A stretch of 64,000 nucleotides of DNA from Paenibacillus montanisoli (GTDB lineage: Bacteria > Bacillota > Bacilli > Paenibacillales > Paenibacillaceae), in NCBI RefSeq assembly GCF_003268025.1, contig NZ_QLUW01000001.1, forward strand, positions 1,240,001 through 1,304,000, written 5' to 3'. The notes under the pieces are model-generated. The model searched no databases, was not told the origin of the DNA, and saw only the letters and a list, made by a program, of their open reading frames with translations. Shown here piece by piece: positions 60,984-64,000 of the stretch (position 1 is the first letter of the stretch; every line of letters begins with the position of its first letter). The translations under genes and the position numbers were made by a program.

Positions 60984-62231
60984 ATGGGCTTTCAGAAGCC
61001 TCCGGGCACGCAGGATTTTTTGCCGGGCTCGGTAGAGAAATGGCAGTTTGTCGAGAGTAAAGCGCGCGATATTTGCCGCCGGTTTAACTTCCGGGAAATT
61101 CGGACGCCGATGTTTGAGATGACCGAGCTCTATAAGCGCGGCGTCGGCGAAACAACCGACATTGTAGAGAAAGAAATGTACACGTTCACGGACCGGGGCA
61201 ATCGAAGCCTCACGCTCCGTCCGGAAGGAACGGCAGGCGCGGTTCGCGCGTACGTGGAGAACAAACTGTACGGCGAGCCGGACTTGACGAAGCTATACTA
61301 CATTGGGCCGATGTTCCGCTATGAGCGTCAGCAAGCCGGCCGCTACCGCCAATTCCACCAATTCGGCGTCGAAGCACTGGGCGCCGTCGATGCGGCGCTG
61401 GATGCGGAGGTTATCGCGCTAGGCTATACGTTCTACAGCGAAGTCGGGTTGAAGGACGTCCGCGTGGAAATCAACTCGGTCGGCACGCCTGCCGTTCGCG
61501 CGGCATTCCGCGAGCGGCTGCTCGGCTTCCTCGAGCCGAAGCGGGAGCTGCTCTGCAAAGACTGCCAGTCTCGCATGGAACGCAATCCGCTGCGCGTGTT
61601 GGACTGCAAAACCGATCAGGCGCACTTCGAAGACGCGCCATCGATCTTGGATAGCCTGGATGAAGAATGCCGGACGCACTTTGAGGCGCTGCAGGAGCAT
61701 CTGACGGGGATGAACATCCCGTTCTATATCAACCCGCGGCTTGTGCGCGGTCTCGATTACTATACGCATACGGCGTTTGAGTACAAGGCCGAAGGCATCG
61801 GCGCGATCGATACGATCGGCGGCGGCGGCAGATACAACGGTCTGGTTGCCGATATCGGCGGTCCGGATCAGCCTGGCGTAGGTCTCGGACTTGGCCTGGA
61901 GCGTACGGTCATGCTGCTGGAGAGCCAAGGTGCGGAGCTGGATAACCTGCACCAGGTCGACGTGTACATGGTCGGGCTCGGCGAAGCGGCTGAACGCGAA
62001 GTGACGCGTCTGCTTCACGGGCTAAGGCTCCGCGGCATATCGGCGGAACGGGATTACCAGGGCCGCAAAATGAAAGCGCAAATGAAGTCGGCCGACCGGC
62101 TGCAGGCTCGGTTCACGGCCATCCTAGGCGATGACGAGTTGAGCCGCGGGGAGATCGCTCTGAAGAACATGGCGACCGGCGAGCAAAAATTTGTCGCATT
62201 CGAGCAGCTGGCCGATGAAATTTTGAAATAG
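60984..62231 (+). CDS. hisS: Histidyl-tRNA synthetase
   Basis: 415 residues from ATG 60984 (AGGGGG 7 bases upstream; ATG 60978 is too close). Class II motifs and His-specific segments are seen: KPPGTQDFLPGS, TLRPEGTAGAVRAYVEN, MFRYERQQAGRYRQFHQFG and LVRGLDYYTHTAFEYKA. The C-terminal anticodon-binding domain starts near 325. It is regulated by the T-box leader and cotranscribed with aspS 45 bases downstream. Confidence 0.96.
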   Translation: MGFQKPPGTQDFLPGSVEKWQFVESKARDICRRFNFREIRTPMFEMTELYKRGVGETTDIVEKEMYTFTDRGNRSLTLRPEGTAGAVRAYVENKLYGEPDLTKLYYIGPMFRYERQQAGRYRQFHQFGVEALGAVDAALDAEVIALGYTFYSEVGLKDVRVEINSVGTPAVRAAFRERLLGFLEPKRELLCKDCQSRMERNPLRVLDCKTDQAHFEDAPSILDSLDEECRTHFEALQEHLTGMNIPFYINPRLVRGLDYYTHTAFEYKAEGIGAIDTIGGGGRYNGLVADIGGPDQPGVGLGLGLERTVMLLESQGAELDNLHQVDVYMVGLGEAAEREVTRLLHGLRLRGISAERDYQGRKMKAQMKSADRLQARFTAILGDDELSRGEIALKNMATGEQKFVAFEQLADEILK

Positions 62232-62276
62232 GGCGTCGCCCATTATCCCATTATAAAAAAGGAGCCTCTACCCATT

Positions 62277-64000
62277 ATGATGCTAAAAACTCATTCTTGT
62301 GGAACACTGACGAAAGCGGAAGTAGGACAAACGGTTACTTTGAACGGTTGGGTGCAGCGCCGTCGTGACCTGGGCGGCGTATTGTTCATCGATCTGCGCG
62401 ACCGCACAGGCATTGTGCAAATCGTATTTAACCCGGATTTCTCCGGAGATGCGCTGGCGATCGCAGACCGTGCCCGCAATGAATATGTACTGGCCGTTCG
62501 CGGTAAAGTCGTCGAGCGCGACGCGGAAACCGTCAACGCAAACATTCCTACAGGTGAAATCGAGATTCGCGTAACCGAGATCGAAATCATGAACGCGGCT
62601 AAAACGCCTCCGTTCCCAATCGAGGATGGCGTCGAAGTGGACGAATCGCTGCGTTTGAAATACCGCTACCTGGATCTTCGCCGTCCTGAAATGCAAAAAA
62701 CGATGCTGCTCCGTTCCAAAGCGGCTAAAGTATTCCGCGATTTCTTGGACGGAGAAGGCTTCATCGATGTAGAAACGCCGATCCTAACGAAGAGCACGCC
62801 TGAAGGCGCTCGTGACTACCTGGTTCCTAGCCGCGTCCATCCGGGCGAGTTCTTCGCGCTGCCGCAGTCGCCGCAAATTTTCAAACAGCTTCTCATGGTC
62901 AGCGGCCTTGAGCGCTACTACCAAATCGCGCGCTGCTTCCGTGACGAGGACCTCCGCGCAGACCGTCAGCCGGAATTCACGCAAGTCGACATCGAGACCT
63001 CGTTCCTGTCCCAGGATCAACTGCTTGACATGCTCGAGCAGCTCGTCGTCAAATTGTTCCGAGAAACGATCGGCGTGGAAATTCCGACTCCGTTCCAACG
63101 CATTACGTACCAAGATGCGATGAACAAATACGGCTCCGATAAGCCCGACCTTCGTTTCGGCATGGAAATGGAAGACATCACGGACATTGTGGCAAACAGC
63201 GACGTGAAAGTATTCGCGTCCGTGAGCGCGAGCGGCGGCGTCGTCAAGGTGCTGAACGCCAAAGGCTGCGCGACCTGGAGCCGCAAGGAGCTTGACGACC
63301 TCCAACCGTTCGCTGCCCGTTACGGCGGCAAAGGCTTGGCTTGGGTTACGGTGAAGGAAGGCGAGTGGCGCGGTCCGATCGTGAAGTTCTTCAAGCCGGA
63401 AGAGATCGCGGCGATGACCGAGCGTCTTGGCGTCGAAGAAGGCGACCTGCTGTTGTTCTCCGCGGACAAGAAGAAAGTCGTGGCGGACGTGCTCGGCAAC
63501 CTGCGTCTGAAAATCGGCAAGCAGCTCGGCTTGATCGACGAGTCCAAATTCAAGCTGGAGTGGGTCGTAGACTTCCCGCTGCTCGGCTACGACGAAGAGG
63601 CGAAGCGTTACGTGGCGGAGCACCATCCGTTCACGCGTCCGCACAACGACGATATCGCGCTGTTCGAGACGAATCCGGGCGCAATTCGCGCGCAGGCGTA
63701 TGACCTGGTGCTGAACGGTTACGAAGTCGGCGGCGGTTCCATGCGGATCTTCAAACGCGATGTGCAAGAGCTCATGTTCAAAGCGCTCGGCTTCTCGGCA
63801 GAGGAAGCGCACGAGAAATTCGGCTTCCTGCTCGACGCCTTCGAATACGGCACGCCTCCGCATGGCGGCTTCGCATTCGGCTTCGACCGTTTGGTGATGC
63901 TGCTTGCGGGCCGCACGAATCTTCGCGAGACGATCGCGTTCCCGAAAACGGCAAGCGCGACGGATCTGCTGACCGATGCGCCGTCCGAAGTGGATATTTC
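62277..64000 (+). CDS. aspS: Aspartyl-tRNA synthetase (3' end beyond window)
   Basis: About 574 codons are present and the frame remains open at the right edge; the family length is near 590, so only a few residues are missing. An N-terminal OB anticodon domain ([20 protein letters not shown]), class II motif 2 ([20 protein letters not shown]), a GAD insertion domain and motif 3 ([16 protein letters not shown]) are visible. Two adjacent ATGs (62277 and 62280) follow AAAAAAGGAG at about 9-12 bases. It is the bacterial-type enzyme, and being paired with hisS is typical of Firmicutes. Confidence 0.96.
   Translation, partial: MMLKTHSCGTLTKAEVGQTVTLNGWVQRRRDLGGVLFIDLRDRTGIVQIVFNPDFSGDALAIADRARNEYVLAVRGKVVERDAETVNANIPTGEIEIRVTEIEIMNAAKTPPFPIEDGVEVDESLRLKYRYLDLRRPEMQKTMLLRSKAAKVFRDFLDGEGFIDVETPILTKSTPEGARDYLVPSRVHPGEFFALPQSPQIFKQLLMVSGLERYYQIARCFRDEDLRADRQPEFTQVDIETSFLSQDQLLDMLEQLVVKLFRETIGVEIPTPFQRITYQDAMNKYGSDKPDLRFGMEMEDITDIVANSDVKVFASVSASGGVVKVLNAKGCATWSRKELDDLQPFAARYGGKGLAWVTVKEGEWRGPIVKFFKPEEIAAMTERLGVEEGDLLLFSADKKKVVADVLGNLRLKIGKQLGLIDESKFKLEWVVDFPLLGYDEEAKRYVAEHHPFTRPHNDDIALFETNPGAIRAQAYDLVLNGYEVGGGSMRIFKRDVQELMFKALGFSAEEAHEKFGFLLDAFEYGTPPHGGFAFGFDRLVMLLAGRTNLRETIAFPKTASATDLLTDAPSEVDI

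Overview
The window looks like chromosome from a Gram-positive, spore-forming Paenibacillaceae (Paenibacillus- or Cohnella-like). Evidence: strong GGAGG ribosome binding sites, frequent GTG/TTG starts, the spoVB-comN-secD-secF-recJ-apt-relA-dtd-hisS-aspS housekeeping order, separate secD and secF genes, DUF421 and TIGR04086 membrane proteins, and a T-box leader ahead of hisS. This is inference from gene content, not a database match.

Layout. (1) 1-7.7 kb: the end of a 2-oxoacid dehydrogenase operon (E1alpha, E1beta, E2), running without a break into a 2-methylcitrate cycle (methylcitrate synthase, methylcitrate dehydratase, methylisocitrate lyase) and an M20 dipeptidase. It ends at a terminator shared with a convergent aminopeptidase C. 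(2) 9.2-15.2 kb, plus strand: PhyH dioxygenase, GH52 beta-xylosidase-like enzyme, DUF5060/DUF4038 glycosidase, an unknown small protein and a second PhyH enzyme. (3) 20.8-15.5 kb, minus strand: a convergent operon opening with paralogues of the same small-protein/PhyH pair, then two SDRs, an enolase-superfamily dehydratase and an RraA-like aldolase. (4) 20.9-23.9 kb: an EamA exporter, an HpcH/HpaI aldolase and a FadR-type GntR regulator. (5) 24.0-44.8 kb: sixteen closely spaced plus-strand genes, probably one transcript, starting with an AldA-type lactaldehyde dehydrogenase and an L-rhamnose mutarotase. They continue through oxidoreductases, a second HpcH aldolase, several cytoplasmic glycosidases (clan-A-like, GH13, a six-hairpin-like protein, GH38), a second enolase-family dehydratase, a cellobiose/mannobiose 2-epimerase, an MFS transporter, a second M20 dipeptidase, a sugar epimerase and a UxuA-type mannonate dehydratase. 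(6) 44.9-49.8 kb: membrane and envelope genes (DUF421-DUF1657, PAP2, TIGR04086, DUF421, SpoVB). (7) 50.0-64.0 kb: conserved housekeeping genes, ending inside aspS.

How it fits together. The 9-45 kb block is an accessory carbohydrate island. No glycosidase in it has an obvious signal peptide and there is no ABC importer, so short glycosides or modified sugars are probably imported by the MFS protein and cleaved inside the cell. The dehydrogenases, enolase-family dehydratases, HpcH/RraA aldolases and AldA form a plausible oxidative, non-phosphorylated deoxysugar or sugar-acid route giving pyruvate and lactaldehyde, then lactate. Four PhyH oxygenases suggest an extra oxidative step on an unusual substrate. 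A repeated 14-base motif lies just after two predicted promoters and upstream of the GntR gene, and may tie regions 3-5 into one regulon.

The points most worth following are the duplicated, translationally coupled small-protein/PhyH pair, the shared operator motif, an 81-bp tandem hairpin array before hisS, a CDF-family protein with substituted metal ligands, and a DUF421-DUF1657 fusion protein.
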